This document shows, one piece after another, positions 5,201 through 12,615 of a stretch of DNA of 38,716 nucleotides; the stretch's first letter is position 1, and the number at the start of each line of letters is the position of its first letter. The position numbers and the translations under genes were made by a program. Source of the stretch: a virus; the IMG/VR virus record IMGVR_UViG_3300024352_000054, positions 1 through 38,716 of that record; one strand, 5' to 3'. The notes below the pieces were generated by a model. It did no database searches and was not told the origin of the DNA. It worked only from the letters and a program-made list of their open reading frames with translations.

Positions 5201-5707
5201 ATGAAGTTCCTCGCAGCTCTCGCGGCAGTGTTCCTGGCGGCACCTGCCTATGCCCAACAAGAGGCACCCGCGCCATGTGCTCGCAACATGGTCGAGAAAA
5301 CAGACGCCAACCGCTGGTGCGCAAGGCGTTACAGCGCTGAAGACATCCAATGGCAAGACCGTCAAGCGGCGGCCTACTGCCGGATGGATCGTGATCTGCG
5401 GCTTGTCCGTGGTGACGTTCTCGCTCAGCAGGGGCAGTACCTGGAGATCGCTACCAACAGGGTTTCCTGGGATTACCAGGTCCAGCGTTACGACGGGTTG
5501 ATTGCCCACGGCCCATTCATTGATCGCATCGCTGCTTGCACGGCTGATCAGCGAACCGCTTTTCACAAGCGCTACATCGAGCCGATGTTGTCTGGCGTTG
5601 GCAGCTACTACCCCTCGTACACCGGTGGCCCTGTCCACGTCCGTGCACACACCCGCTGCAATGCGAGGAAGTGCTGGTCTGTGAGGAGCTACACCCGGCG
5701 GCGCTAA
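5201..5707 (+). CDS. Secreted protein, unknown function
   Basis: This 168-residue protein has a clear signal peptide (MKFLAALAAVFLAAPAYAQQ, cut after AYA). The mature part has Cys residues spaced for disulfides (CARNM, RWCARR, AYCRMD, AACTAD, TRCNARKCW). It is Arg- and Tyr-rich with a basic C-terminus (SVRSYTRRR). It follows the RepL-like gene by one base and so is probably co-transcribed early or in the lysogen. It resembles the two secreted proteins at 81-1012 only in being exported. An envelope-modifying or exclusion function is possible. No family recognised. Confidence 0.7.
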   Translation: MKFLAALAAVFLAAPAYAQQEAPAPCARNMVEKTDANRWCARRYSAEDIQWQDRQAAAYCRMDRDLRLVRGDVLAQQGQYLEIATNRVSWDYQVQRYDGLIAHGPFIDRIAACTADQRTAFHKRYIEPMLSGVGSYYPSYTGGPVHVRAHTRCNARKCWSVRSYTRRR

Positions 5708-5800
5708 GGTCCAGTCATCCGTAACGGGTGGTGCCGACGGAGCTACTGGAGTTTGGATTTGCTGGCCGAGACAGCGGATTCCAGTTCCGGTGGTTGTTGG

Positions 5801-5836
5801 GGAAGCCCCTGCTGCTTACGGGTGGTGGGGGCTTCC
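5801..5836. repeat. 9-bp inverted repeat in the 5708-5914 gap
   Basis: GGAAGCCCC (5801-5809) pairs with GGGGCTTCC (5828-5836) over an 18-nt loop. No proper T-run follows, so it may be a weak terminator of the RepL operon or an RNA processing site. The rest of 5708-5914 has G/T-rich sequence and an unconvincing open frame from 5728. Confidence 0.4.
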
Positions 5837-5895
5837 TTGTGGCTGCAGGAGGCTGCAGGTCGACTGCGGCGCGACAGCGCTGCAAACTGGGTGTG

Positions 5896-5906
5896 ATGCA
5901 CCAGTG
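5896..5906. promoter_or_regulatory. TGCAC-NN-GTG site (ATGCACCAGTG) before the pre-terminase genes
   Basis: The site ends nine bases before the ATG at 5915. It is identical to the 11-mer at 8388-8398 that lies seven bases before the collar-type fibre start. There is little room for a separate Shine-Dalgarno sequence. Confidence 0.55.
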
Positions 5907-5914
5907 CCTTGTAA

Positions 5915-6136
5915 ATGGCCTATCTCACCAACAACGAACGACTGGATCTTGGTCTGATCGGTCAGTCCGATCGTCCTGTTGCTGACATCCAAGCAGCGCT
6001 GGCCACAGCACCTGCTGGCTACTACGTCGAGGGTGTTGCTGTTGCTGGCCCTCCTAAGGGCGGTCCTGGTGCACCTGGTCCTTCCGGTAGCGCTGGCGGT
6101 ACTGACCCCGGTAGCACCAAGCGGATGCGCAAGTGA
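5915..6136 (+). CDS. Small protein with collagen-like tail, unknown
   Basis: This 73-residue protein has a short helical N-terminal part (MAYLTNNERLDLGLIGQSD). A Gly/Pro-rich segment follows (GPPKGGPGAPGPSGSAGG), and the C-terminus is basic (STKRMRK). The start follows a TGCAC-type site by nine bases. It sits two genes upstream of the large terminase, where a small terminase subunit might be expected. However, it is too short and has no helix-turn-helix, and a better small-subunit candidate lies on the other strand at 8014-8325. It may be a minor virion protein. Confidence 0.6.
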   Translation: MAYLTNNERLDLGLIGQSDRPVADIQAALATAPAGYYVEGVAVAGPPKGGPGAPGPSGSAGGTDPGSTKRMRK

Positions 6137-6303
6137 TGGAGTTCCAGGCTGAACAGATGAGGGATGACTGCGTGAAGGTCTCCCTCTCCCATAACGGCCT
6201 GGAAGCCGTCTGCTTCGTCTCTTCCTTCCATCTGGTGGCAGATAAACGGAAGCAGCTTGAAGCGGCCTTACAGGAGCTTCTAGAGGTGGCTGAGGGCGTA
6301 TGA
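6136..6303 (+). CDS. 55-residue protein coupled to terminase
   Basis: This tiny gene starts at ATG 6136, overlapping the previous stop (TGATG). It ends at TGA 6301-6303, overlapping the terminase start (ATGA). The protein runs MEFQAEQMRDDCVKVSLSHN and on to a C-terminal helix (KRKQLEAALQELLEVAEGV). The tight overlaps on both sides show it is a real translated unit. Its function is unknown; it could be a terminase accessory or a cap on the upstream protein. Confidence 0.6.
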   Translation: MEFQAEQMRDDCVKVSLSHNGLEAVCFVSSFHLVADKRKQLEAALQELLEVAEGV

Positions 6304-8105
6304 GCTGGCAGCCTCTGCCCGAGGAACTCCAACCCCTCTCCCATTTCTGCTGTTACCTGCTGCGGGAACTCAACCTGGCTGAAACGCCAACCAAGCAGCA
6401 GGTCTCAATCCTCAACTACCTGGAGAACGGTCCTGATCGACAGATCATCACCGGCTTCCGTGGTGTGGCTAAATCCACCCTCACAGGCATGTATGCCCTG
6501 TGGCGTTTGCGTATGGACCCCTTCCGCGAAAAGGTCCTCATCGTTGGTGCCACATCCGACAAGGCTGTTGAGATCACCAACTGGATGCTGCGGTTAATCC
6601 GTGACATCGACATCCTTCAGTGCCTGGCTCCTGCTGCTGATGGTCGTGGTTCTGTTCAAGCCTTTGACGTTGGTCCAGCAATCGTTGACCAGTCACCATC
6701 TGTTCGCGCTGTTGGCATCCTTTCCCCTTCACTGACGGGTAAGCGCTGTACCGTTGCAATCGCGGATGACATTGAGACACTTAGCAACTCCATCACACCG
6801 CTAAAGCAGGAACGATTAGCTGCTGCCATTACAGAATTAGAGGCGATCAGAAAGCCTGCAGTGGAAGGGGAGTTACCACGTAAGACCATCTTCCTTGGCA
6901 CGCCTCACCTTGAGTCATCGCTATACCTACGCCTCAATAGAGAGCGGAATTATGGGATGCGTATGTGGCCTGCCCGTTATCCCAACCCTGCTGTTGATGA
7001 CGAGTGGAATTGCTATGACGGCAATCTTGATCCACTGATTGCTGCAGAGGTTGAAGAGGATCCATCACTGATTGGTGAACCCACCGATCCAGAACGCTTT
7101 GGTCATGACGAGTTACTGAAGCGTGAGATGTCGATGACACGTTCATCGGTGCAGCTTCAGTTCCAGCTCAACTGTCGTCTCTCAACCCTGGATCGTTACC
7201 CCATTCGATTGGGGGACATGATCGTGATGGATCTCGATGGCAAGGCCTTGCCGGAGGTGATCAGCTGGGCGTCAGGTCCTGACCAGCGGATTCAAGATCT
7301 GATCTGCATCGGGATGGGTGCTGATCGGTGGTATCACCGGCCCATGCTCACGCAGGGTTGGATTGCGCAGGACGAGACCTGGCGATGCGTGTTGGCCATC
7401 GACCCTTCTGGTCGTGGTGCCGATGAGTTGGCCTGGTCTGTGGTGGCCGAGCTGAACGGCAACTTCTTTGTGCTGGAGTCCGGCGGTACGACGCAGGGCT
7501 ATGCCGATGAGGTGTTGAAGCTGCTGGCGATGCGTGCCGAGCGCTGGAAGGTCACCCAGGTGGTGGTCGAGAGCAACTTCGGCGATGGCATGTTTGAGGC
7601 CCTTCTTGCACCGGTGTTGAACAGGGTGCATCCGTGTGGCATCGAGCCGATCAAGGTGACGATGCAGAAGGAGCGTCGGATCGTGGACACCATTGCACCG
7701 TTGGTGCAGCAGCACCGTTTGGTGATGTCTGCGGAGTTGATCAGGAAGGATTACCGCGAGGCAGAGCGTGATGCGGAGAAGGGTCACCAGCGGTCATTGA
7801 TGTATCAGCTCAGTCGGATCACGACAGAGCGTGGCGCCTTGATCCATGACGACCGCATTGATGCGTTGTCGTTAGCGCTGAAGTTCTTTACCGATGCCGC
7901 TGCTCAGGACCAGGTACGTGAGCAGCAGCTACGGCAACAGGATCTGATGGATTGGTCAGTGGAGTGTTTCTTGGATGAGAGCGGTGCCAGCTTGGATGCG
8001 TTGGCAATGGGTTTTAAGCCTGGTGCTGCGATGCCTCGTCGGTCGTATGGGGGTGTGAGACGGAGCGAAGGGGAACCACTTTCTCCTGGAGTGCGGAGAA
8101 GTTGA
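6300..8105 (+). CDS. terL: Terminase large subunit (T7 gp19-like, DNA maturase B)
   Basis: This 601-residue protein, close to the 586 of T7 gp19, packages DNA into procapsids and cuts concatemers. The ATPase domain has a Walker A-like loop, GFRGVAKST (52-60), and Walker B, TVAIADDIE (151-159). A KTIFLGTPH motif follows. The RNase H-like nuclease domain shows acidic residues at Asp368 (LAIDPSGRG), Glu424 (VVVESNFGDG) and Asp517/518/521 (DDRIDAL). The start overlaps the preceding small gene (ATGA). Unlike in T7, it is followed by an antisense small-subunit-like gene that overlaps its last 92 bases, and then by tail and lysis genes. Confidence 0.95.
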   Translation: MSWQPLPEELQPLSHFCCYLLRELNLAETPTKQQVSILNYLENGPDRQIITGFRGVAKSTLTGMYALWRLRMDPFREKVLIVGATSDKAVEITNWMLRLIRDIDILQCLAPAADGRGSVQAFDVGPAIVDQSPSVRAVGILSPSLTGKRCTVAIADDIETLSNSITPLKQERLAAAITELEAIRKPAVEGELPRKTIFLGTPHLESSLYLRLNRERNYGMRMWPARYPNPAVDDEWNCYDGNLDPLIAAEVEEDPSLIGEPTDPERFGHDELLKREMSMTRSSVQLQFQLNCRLSTLDRYPIRLGDMIVMDLDGKALPEVISWASGPDQRIQDLICIGMGADRWYHRPMLTQGWIAQDETWRCVLAIDPSGRGADELAWSVVAELNGNFFVLESGGTTQGYADEVLKLLAMRAERWKVTQVVVESNFGDGMFEALLAPVLNRVHPCGIEPIKVTMQKERRIVDTIAPLVQQHRLVMSAELIRKDYREAERDAEKGHQRSLMYQLSRITTERGALIHDDRIDALSLALKFFTDAAAQDQVREQQLRQQDLMDWSVECFLDESGASLDALAMGFKPGAAMPRRSYGGVRRSEGEPLSPGVRRS

Positions 8106-8325
8106 GCTTGGCGGCCATCTTGCTTTTCAGCGCCTGGGTATCGGTTTCAGCCAGATTGGCGGTGATGGAGTTTTGCTTAAGCAGTTGCAGAGCAACGCGG
8201 AGATCATCGTTGCTGACGGGTTTGTAGTTGCCGTCTTCATCTTCGCTGCCGTTCTCAATGCGCTCACGAACCGAGCGAACGACTGAGGCATGGAGTTGTT
8301 CTAACTCCTTGGCGAGATCAGCCAT
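8014..8325 (-). CDS. terS: Small terminase subunit-like protein (DNA maturase A candidate), antisense
   Basis: This 103-residue protein starts MADLAKELEQLHASVVRSVR. A helical region then contains VSNDDLRVALQLLKQNSIT and LAETDTQALKSKMAAKLNF. This pattern (a helix with EQLH..., then an LR.A.Q.LK.N.I segment followed by an acidic linker) resembles DNA maturase A of T7-like phages. Those small terminase subunits are about 90-110 residues and bind the packaging site. The gene is on the minus strand, convergent with terL and overlapping its 3' end by 92 bases. In T7 both genes are co-directional. The assignment is by pattern and neighbourhood and needs a profile search. Confidence 0.65.
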   Translation of the reverse strand: MADLAKELEQLHASVVRSVRERIENGSEDEDGNYKPVSNDDLRVALQLLKQNSITANLAETDTQALKSKMAAKLNFSALQEKVVPLRSVSHPHTTDEASQHQA

Positions 8326-8387
8326 TGGTGATAGGTGGTGTTGAGTTCATTGTGGCCTGACGCGCCATAGGAGCGAAACTGGGAAGG

Positions 8388-8398
8388 ATGCACCAGTG
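8388..8398. promoter_or_regulatory. TGCAC-NN-GTG site between divergent terS-like and fibre genes
   Basis: ATGCACCAGTG lies in the 80-base divergent gap (8326-8405), seven bases before the fibre GTG and 63 bases before the minus-strand ATG. It is identical to the 11-mer at 5896. Confidence 0.6.
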
Positions 8399-8405
8399 GT
8401 AAGCA

Positions 8406-10700
8406 GTGTCCTTTCCTTTCCCCAAGAATCCGACTGATGGGCAGGTGGTCAGCTCCACCGCCCCTGATGGCTCGATTCTGACGGCCACCTATAGGGCAGC
8501 GAAGAATGAGTGGGAGGTGAGCAGGGCGCTGCCACCGCCGACCACGATCACGGGCACACCAGCGATTGCGGTGACGCCTACTGCTGACGGGCAGGTGATC
8601 ACCTGGGATCAGGTGGCTGGCCGATGGATAGCCAAGACCCCAAGCACTGCTGCCACTGGCACCACCAAGAGTTTCGTCAAAGCAGCGCAGGCTGATGCGG
8701 ACCAGGCCAATGGTGTTGGCCCTGCTCAGCTGAAGCAGGGGGATGTGCAGTTCACCGCTGAGAACCTGCACAAGGAGATCAAGTTCTGGAATGGTGCGGC
8801 CTGGGTTGAGAGCCTGAGCGAGGACACGATCAAGCAATGGATCAGCGCTGGGTCGTTGTTCCGTGGCGTGGTGAAGGAGAGCAGCTTGAGCACGCTGCCC
8901 GCACCAGCTGTTGCGAACCGGGGTTATTACTTCAGCTGGACCGGGAACCCTGGCCATGTGGTGGCAGCGGGTGACCCAGCCATTGGCACCGACCTGGCTG
9001 GTGAAGTGCTGCAGGTGGGTGACTGGATCCAGTCGGATGGCACCAAGTGGGTGCATGTTCCTGGTGACCTGCTGAGTAAGCAGCGCTGGGATTCGCTGGG
9101 TTCATTCCAGCCTTGGTCTGACACCAGCTGGGAGAGCGGTTCTGTTGTCAGCTATCAGAAGGCGTTCTTCCGCGCTTCTGCACTGGTCTCGCCTGGTGAT
9201 GCAGCGCCTGGCACTGCTGGCAGCAAGTGGGTAGACATCACCCCGCTGCCTCATATGGGCTTGGAAGACCTGAAGAAGGTCAACGCCAACGTTGCTGACC
9301 CAGACCTGCATGGAGCTGTCTTCCAATGGGATGACAACATCAATGAATGGGTAGCCAGTGACACCTTGCAGATCGGTGCTGTCCGGTTTGACGATGAGGG
9401 CGTCGGTCCTGAGATCACGGGCTTTGCTGATACAGACTTCTCTGTAGCAGGTACTGATGACGCTAGTTATGTTCCTTCTGTCTATGCAGTTAAGGAGTAT
9501 ATCAACGCACAACCTAAGCCCTTCCTGGAAGAGTTGGATGACTGCGGTGATCTAAGCCTGGCACTTAATGGTCAGGTGCCCAGCTGGGATGCAGCCAATA
9601 GCAAGTGGATTCCAACCACTGTCAGTGCTGCTCTGTCTGGCCTGACAGATGTTGACCTAGCAACCACACCTCCTACTGATGGTCAGTACCTGAAGTACAA
9701 CGCTGCTGGTACTAACTGGATTCCTGAAACACCTGTCACTGCTCTTGATGGGCTGTCTGATGTAACCCTGGCCACTCCTAGTGATGGCCAGCTGTTGAAG
9801 TTCAACGGCACCAGTGGTCAGTGGGAGAACATCACACCGAACTACCTGAACCCCACCAACGGTTACACCAAGACCGAGGTCGACACCAAGCTCGCCACCC
9901 TCACCACCACGTTGGAACATGAGGAGTCGGTCATGGCGATTGCCAATGATCCTCCTGCTGTACCAACACTCAACGACCTCTACATCACGGGCACAGTCCC
10001 GACTGGGTTATGGGCTGGGCACGCAGGAAAGCTGGCTCGCTGGGATGGCACAGCCTGGCAGTTCGCTGATCCCCGCACTAACGAGACACACCTCGTTGAA
10101 GATGTCGCTGAGACGTGGCACTGGAATGGAACGGCATGGGTGAAGGTGGCAGTAGCCACAACAGCAACAGCTGTTTCCACTACTCCTGTTGGAACAATCA
10201 TTCAGTCGGTGCTGACCCCTCAGCAGTTCCAGACTGCAATGGGCGCCGATGGCAGCAAGTGGCGTCTTGCTGCTGGTGGTGATTGCACGGGTACTGCCTA
10301 CGCAACTCTCACTGGTGCCACAACACTGCCTGACCTGCGGGGCTCCTTCCTGCGGATGGCTGGGCAGAGCCTGTCTGGTTGGGACGGCGGTGCGCTCAAC
10401 GGATTTACTGAGGACAGCACTGCACGTCCAAAGAACGCCTTCACTGGTTCAACCGACTCCGCCGGAGGCCATACGCACAACCTGTGGTCAAGGCGGATGA
10501 GCGCTTACTCGGGTGCTGGCTATTACCCCGCTGCTCAAACAGTTGGCGAAGGTATCTCGGCAGGGGGTGTGGCAGACGTTTCTGGGCGGTGGATGGATAG
10601 CGATGGCGCTCACACCCACACCGTTCAAATCACAGGCGGCGGTGATGCTGAAACCAAGCCCAAGTCCTACGCCGTCAACTACTTCATCAAGGTGAACTGA
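8406..10700 (+). CDS. Large tail fibre/receptor-binding protein with collar-like C-terminus
   Basis: This 764-residue protein begins MSFPFPKNPTDGQ (GTG start). It contains repeated beta-rich modules: two copies of an L.GL.DV.LAT...DGQ.LK.N motif near 405-475, and repeated W-containing motifs such as FWNGAAWVE, RWDGTAWQF and HWNGTAWVK. The last 150 residues resemble a phage tail-collar domain: GTIIQSVLTPQQFQ, LPDLRGSFLRMAG, then GGHTH and AHTHTVQITGGG with TKPKSYAVNYFIKVN at the end. The paired HTH motifs are typical of metal-binding fibre tips. It probably binds the host surface, alongside the gp17-type fibre at 37895. A TGCAC-NN-GTG site sits directly upstream. Confidence 0.85.
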   Translation: MSFPFPKNPTDGQVVSSTAPDGSILTATYRAAKNEWEVSRALPPPTTITGTPAIAVTPTADGQVITWDQVAGRWIAKTPSTAATGTTKSFVKAAQADADQANGVGPAQLKQGDVQFTAENLHKEIKFWNGAAWVESLSEDTIKQWISAGSLFRGVVKESSLSTLPAPAVANRGYYFSWTGNPGHVVAAGDPAIGTDLAGEVLQVGDWIQSDGTKWVHVPGDLLSKQRWDSLGSFQPWSDTSWESGSVVSYQKAFFRASALVSPGDAAPGTAGSKWVDITPLPHMGLEDLKKVNANVADPDLHGAVFQWDDNINEWVASDTLQIGAVRFDDEGVGPEITGFADTDFSVAGTDDASYVPSVYAVKEYINAQPKPFLEELDDCGDLSLALNGQVPSWDAANSKWIPTTVSAALSGLTDVDLATTPPTDGQYLKYNAAGTNWIPETPVTALDGLSDVTLATPSDGQLLKFNGTSGQWENITPNYLNPTNGYTKTEVDTKLATLTTTLEHEESVMAIANDPPAVPTLNDLYITGTVPTGLWAGHAGKLARWDGTAWQFADPRTNETHLVEDVAETWHWNGTAWVKVAVATTATAVSTTPVGTIIQSVLTPQQFQTAMGADGSKWRLAAGGDCTGTAYATLTGATTLPDLRGSFLRMAGQSLSGWDGGALNGFTEDSTARPKNAFTGSTDSAGGHTHNLWSRRMSAYSGAGYYPAAQTVGEGISAGGVADVSGRWMDSDGAHTHTVQITGGGDAETKPKSYAVNYFIKVN

Positions 10701-10939
10701 TGACACCTCGTTGGCTCACAAGCAGCATCGTGTTGGTGGTTGCCACCACTGCGGTGCTGTCTGTGGGTTGGAGTGCAGCCTGCACCTTTTACATCGGACC
10801 ACGGATGTTTGATGCCGCCATGCAGGGCAAGTTGCAACATGAGCCTGCTGTCTGTGAAGACGCGGAGAACCGTGCCCTGCAGGTGCTCACGGCATTGCTA
10901 GCCACGTTGATTGGCTTGCGCAGTAACCCACCTGAATGA
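10700..10939 (+). CDS. Holin-like small membrane protein
   Basis: This 79-residue protein has an N-terminal transmembrane helix (SSIVLVVATTAVLSVGWSA) and a second, weaker hydrophobic stretch near the C-terminus (ALQVLTALLATLIGL). An acidic linker lies between them. A two-helix protein of this size next to a spanin-like gene and an endolysin is a reasonable holin candidate. The start ATG overlaps the fibre stop (TGATG), and its own stop overlaps the next start (ATGA). No sequence signature proves the function; it could instead be one part of the spanin or an anti-holin. Confidence 0.55.
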   Translation: MTPRWLTSSIVLVVATTAVLSVGWSAACTFYIGPRMFDAAMQGKLQHEPAVCEDAENRALQVLTALLATLIGLRSNPPE

Positions 10940-11223
10940 CGAGCCCTAGAGAGTCACTGATCGCCAAGGAACATGCAGCAGGTGCCGCTGCACTGCTCAC
11001 TGCTGTCAGTGGCTTGTTGGCTTGGATGATCAGTGCTGGCGTTCAACTGGACGGCAGGATCGACAAGCTCGAACAGGCGACACGAATCCTGCTGGGACCT
11101 GACGGCAAGATCATTCCTGCGCCTGAATCAGTGGAAGCAAAGTTCCACGCTCAGGCATTGGAACGTGAGATCACCACGTTGAGAGACCGGGTGAAGGAGC
11201 TGGAGACGAGGGCGTTCAGGTGA
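10936..11223 (+). CDS. Membrane-anchored coiled-coil protein (spanin or holin candidate)
   Basis: This 95-residue protein has one transmembrane segment (AAGAAALLTAVSGLLAWMIS) followed by a predicted coiled coil (LDGRIDKLEQATRILL and ALEREITTLRDRVKELETRA). That order matches the inner-membrane Rz-type spanins encoded near T7 gene 18.5. A holin with a soluble tail is the alternative. It overlaps the holin-like gene by four bases. Its 3' end overlaps by eight bases the convergent minus-strand gene. Confidence 0.6.
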   Translation: MTSPRESLIAKEHAAGAAALLTAVSGLLAWMISAGVQLDGRIDKLEQATRILLGPDGKIIPAPESVEAKFHAQALEREITTLRDRVKELETRAFR

Positions 11224-11533
11224 CCATCCGTGTTTGGAAGTTCGGGTCCGACTCATCGAGGTGAACCTCAGGGCCGAACCCGGTAGCTGCTAGCTCAGGG
11301 CTGATTCCTTCCTGTTGCAGCTTGGGTCTCTCGGCTGTGACCTCTGCAATCCAGGCATCGAACTTGGCCCTGGAATCGGTCTTCACCGGAAGGCTGAGGA
11401 ACTTCCGCAACAGCTTCACGTCACGGAAGAACATCGAGCAGCCATTGCGATAGGCCACGTAGTAGCGGCCATTCCAGTCAGGGCCTGTCTCGATGAGCAT
11501 CCCGCCGCCGAGGTCGAGCTTGGCTCGCTTCAT
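11216..11533 (-). CDS. Unknown protein co-transcribed with endolysin
   Basis: This 105-residue protein begins MKRAKLDLGGGMLIETGPDW and has a central NGRYYVAYRNGCSMFFRD segment that looks like a small beta sheet. A helical C-terminal half is rich in Glu, Pro and Lys. Its ATG overlaps the endolysin stop (ATGA), so the two minus-strand genes form a translationally coupled pair. A regulator or partner of the endolysin is possible. No family recognised. Confidence 0.65.
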   Translation of the reverse strand: MKRAKLDLGGGMLIETGPDWNGRYYVAYRNGCSMFFRDVKLLRKFLSLPVKTDSRAKFDAWIAEVTAERPKLQQEGISPELAATGFGPEVHLDESDPNFQTRMVT

Positions 11534-12120
11534 CGGTGCTCCTGCATGATGCGGACCAGCTTCTGCGGGTAGGAGCTGTCGGTGGCGTAACCCTGGCGCT
11601 TGAGGTCATACGCCGCGTCCTCAGCCGTGCGGCAGTGGTTCACCCCCTGGTAGCCCTTGTAATCCAGATACCAGCGGGACACGAGGTAGTTCACCGAGTC
11701 CTTGAGGGTGGGGAAGTCGATGAAGCCAGCGGTGATGGTGACCATCTGGCCGTTCACCTCTTCCTGGGTGACGTGCTGCGAGCCGCTGCCCTTGATGCCG
11801 AAGAAGTTGTTCTTGCCGCTGACAGCCGTGCCGTGGGCGGATTCCAGGGACCACTGAGCAGCAACCAGCTCTGGGAACTTGGCACCGCAAGCCTGCGCTG
11901 CTGCCTTCACCCCATCCCAGGTGTTCGGGTAATCGGCTGGTGCAGGGGGCCGCTCATGGAAAGCCTGCGTCCACGCTGCTGATTCGGTCAGCAACGAGGG
12001 GTCGGATTCCAGGATGTGCTGCCGGAGGATCTCGATGGCCTTGAGCTGCTGCGGTTCGCCACGGAAGAACTTCCAGAACTCGGCCCAGCGCTCAGCGGAG
12101 AAGGTGATGTCGCTCATCAT
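11530..12120 (-). CDS. Endolysin, glucosaminidase family
   Basis: This 196-residue protein has the fold pattern of beta-N-acetylglucosaminidases (the mannosyl-glycoprotein endo-beta-N-acetylglucosaminidase family, as in FlgJ). WDGVKAAAQACGAKFPELVAA precedes the likely catalytic Glu93 in QWSLESAHGTA. GKNNFFGIKG follows, then ITAGFIDFPTLKDSVNYLV and a C-terminal YPQKLVRIM. It should cleave the glycan strands of peptidoglycan at lysis. T7 lysozyme is an amidase, so this is an unrelated replacement. It is encoded on the opposite strand from the holin- and spanin-like genes. Two adjacent ATGs (12120, 12117) could serve as start. A CACCGGTGCAC site lies just upstream. Confidence 0.88.
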   Translation of the reverse strand: MMSDITFSAERWAEFWKFFRGEPQQLKAIEILRQHILESDPSLLTESAAWTQAFHERPPAPADYPNTWDGVKAAAQACGAKFPELVAAQWSLESAHGTAVSGKNNFFGIKGSGSQHVTQEEVNGQMVTITAGFIDFPTLKDSVNYLVSRWYLDYKGYQGVNHCRTAEDAAYDLKRQGYATDSSYPQKLVRIMQEHR

Positions 12121-12135
12121 TGGCCTGTTGTAGCC

Positions 12136-12146
12136 CACCGGTGCAC
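12136..12146. promoter_or_regulatory. TGCAC-NN-GTG site upstream of endolysin
   Basis: CACCGGTGCAC on the plus strand reads GTGCACCGGTG towards the endolysin start 16 bases away. It lies in the divergent gap 12121-12210 between the endolysin and the small gene at 12211. Confidence 0.6.
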
Positions 12147-12210
12147 AGAAAGTATTAGGGATAACTGCATCGTTTGGTTACAGTTAGTCCATAAATTGCT
12201 GGAGGTCTCC

Positions 12211-12432
12211 ATGACCACGGCGCAAAGAGAGATCAGGGAGATCAAGAAGGAGCTAGCGGAATCAGGAGCCGACCCGTTTGAGGTGGCCGCTGAAGCGCTT
12301 GCATCCGCCCGTCGCTACCGCCAACAGCTGGATGAGTTGAAGGCTGTAATGTTCCTGCGTCCACCGGATGCCAATTTCTGCTGGTTCAACCCCGCAGACT
12401 GCGGCAGTCGGCAGAGCACGGGATCCTTCTAA
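12211..12432 (+). CDS. Small helical protein upstream of attP, unknown
   Basis: This 73-residue protein (MTTAQREIREIKKELAESGA...) has two amphipathic helices (REIREIKKELAE and FEVAAEALASARRYRQQLDE). A C-terminal part contains FCWFNPADCG. The start is well supported by GGAGGT four to nine bases upstream of the ATG, one of the best ribosome-binding sites in the window. It is the first rightward gene of what would be the T7-style left end, just before the attP candidate and RNA polymerase. An early anti-host or excisionase-like role is conceivable but unsupported. Confidence 0.7.
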   Translation: MTTAQREIREIKKELAESGADPFEVAAEALASARRYRQQLDELKAVMFLRPPDANFCWFNPADCGSRQSTGSF

Positions 12433-12457
12433 TCCCTTGCAGGACAAGGCGGGACCA

Positions 12458-12488
<31 letters not shown>

Positions 12489-12505
12489 AGCGCGTTTGAT
12501 CCATT

Positions 12506-12516
12506 CACCTGTGCAT
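12506..12516. promoter_or_regulatory. TGCAC-NN-GTG site beside attP
   Basis: CACCTGTGCAT lies 18 bases downstream of the tRNA-like core. With the site at 12568 it gives two copies upstream of RNA polymerase. It could act in repression or as an arm-type site for recombination. Confidence 0.5.
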
Positions 12517-12567
12517 AGCAGTTGCGCTGGAATGGTTTGAAGCCTTTCCAGCGTTGCTGGCAAAGAT

Positions 12568-12578
12568 GTGCACTGGTG
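12568..12578. promoter_or_regulatory. TGCAC-NN-GTG site in the RNA polymerase leader
   Basis: GTGCACTGGTG lies 37 bases upstream of the preferred RNA polymerase start. Shutting off RNA polymerase would be the most economical way to silence all late genes in a lysogen. Confidence 0.55.
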
Positions 12579-12615
12579 GGGTGGAATTACTGCTGAAAGC
12601 AGCCAACTCTGCACG

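Noticed and set aside
5728-5985. Open frame of 85 codons in the gap after the secreted protein
   Set aside because: No Shine-Dalgarno, biased Gly/Arg-rich product, and it overlaps the well-supported start at 5915.
8301-9056. 251-codon minus-strand frame opposite the collar-type fibre
   Set aside because: It is a shadow frame rich in His, Arg and Pro. The plus-strand fibre has recognisable repeats and a collar-type end.
12568-12615. N-terminal extension of RNA polymerase from GTG 12568
   Set aside because: The GTG is part of the TGCAC-NN-GTG site, and the extra residues look unlike a polymerase N-terminus. It is kept only as an alternative.
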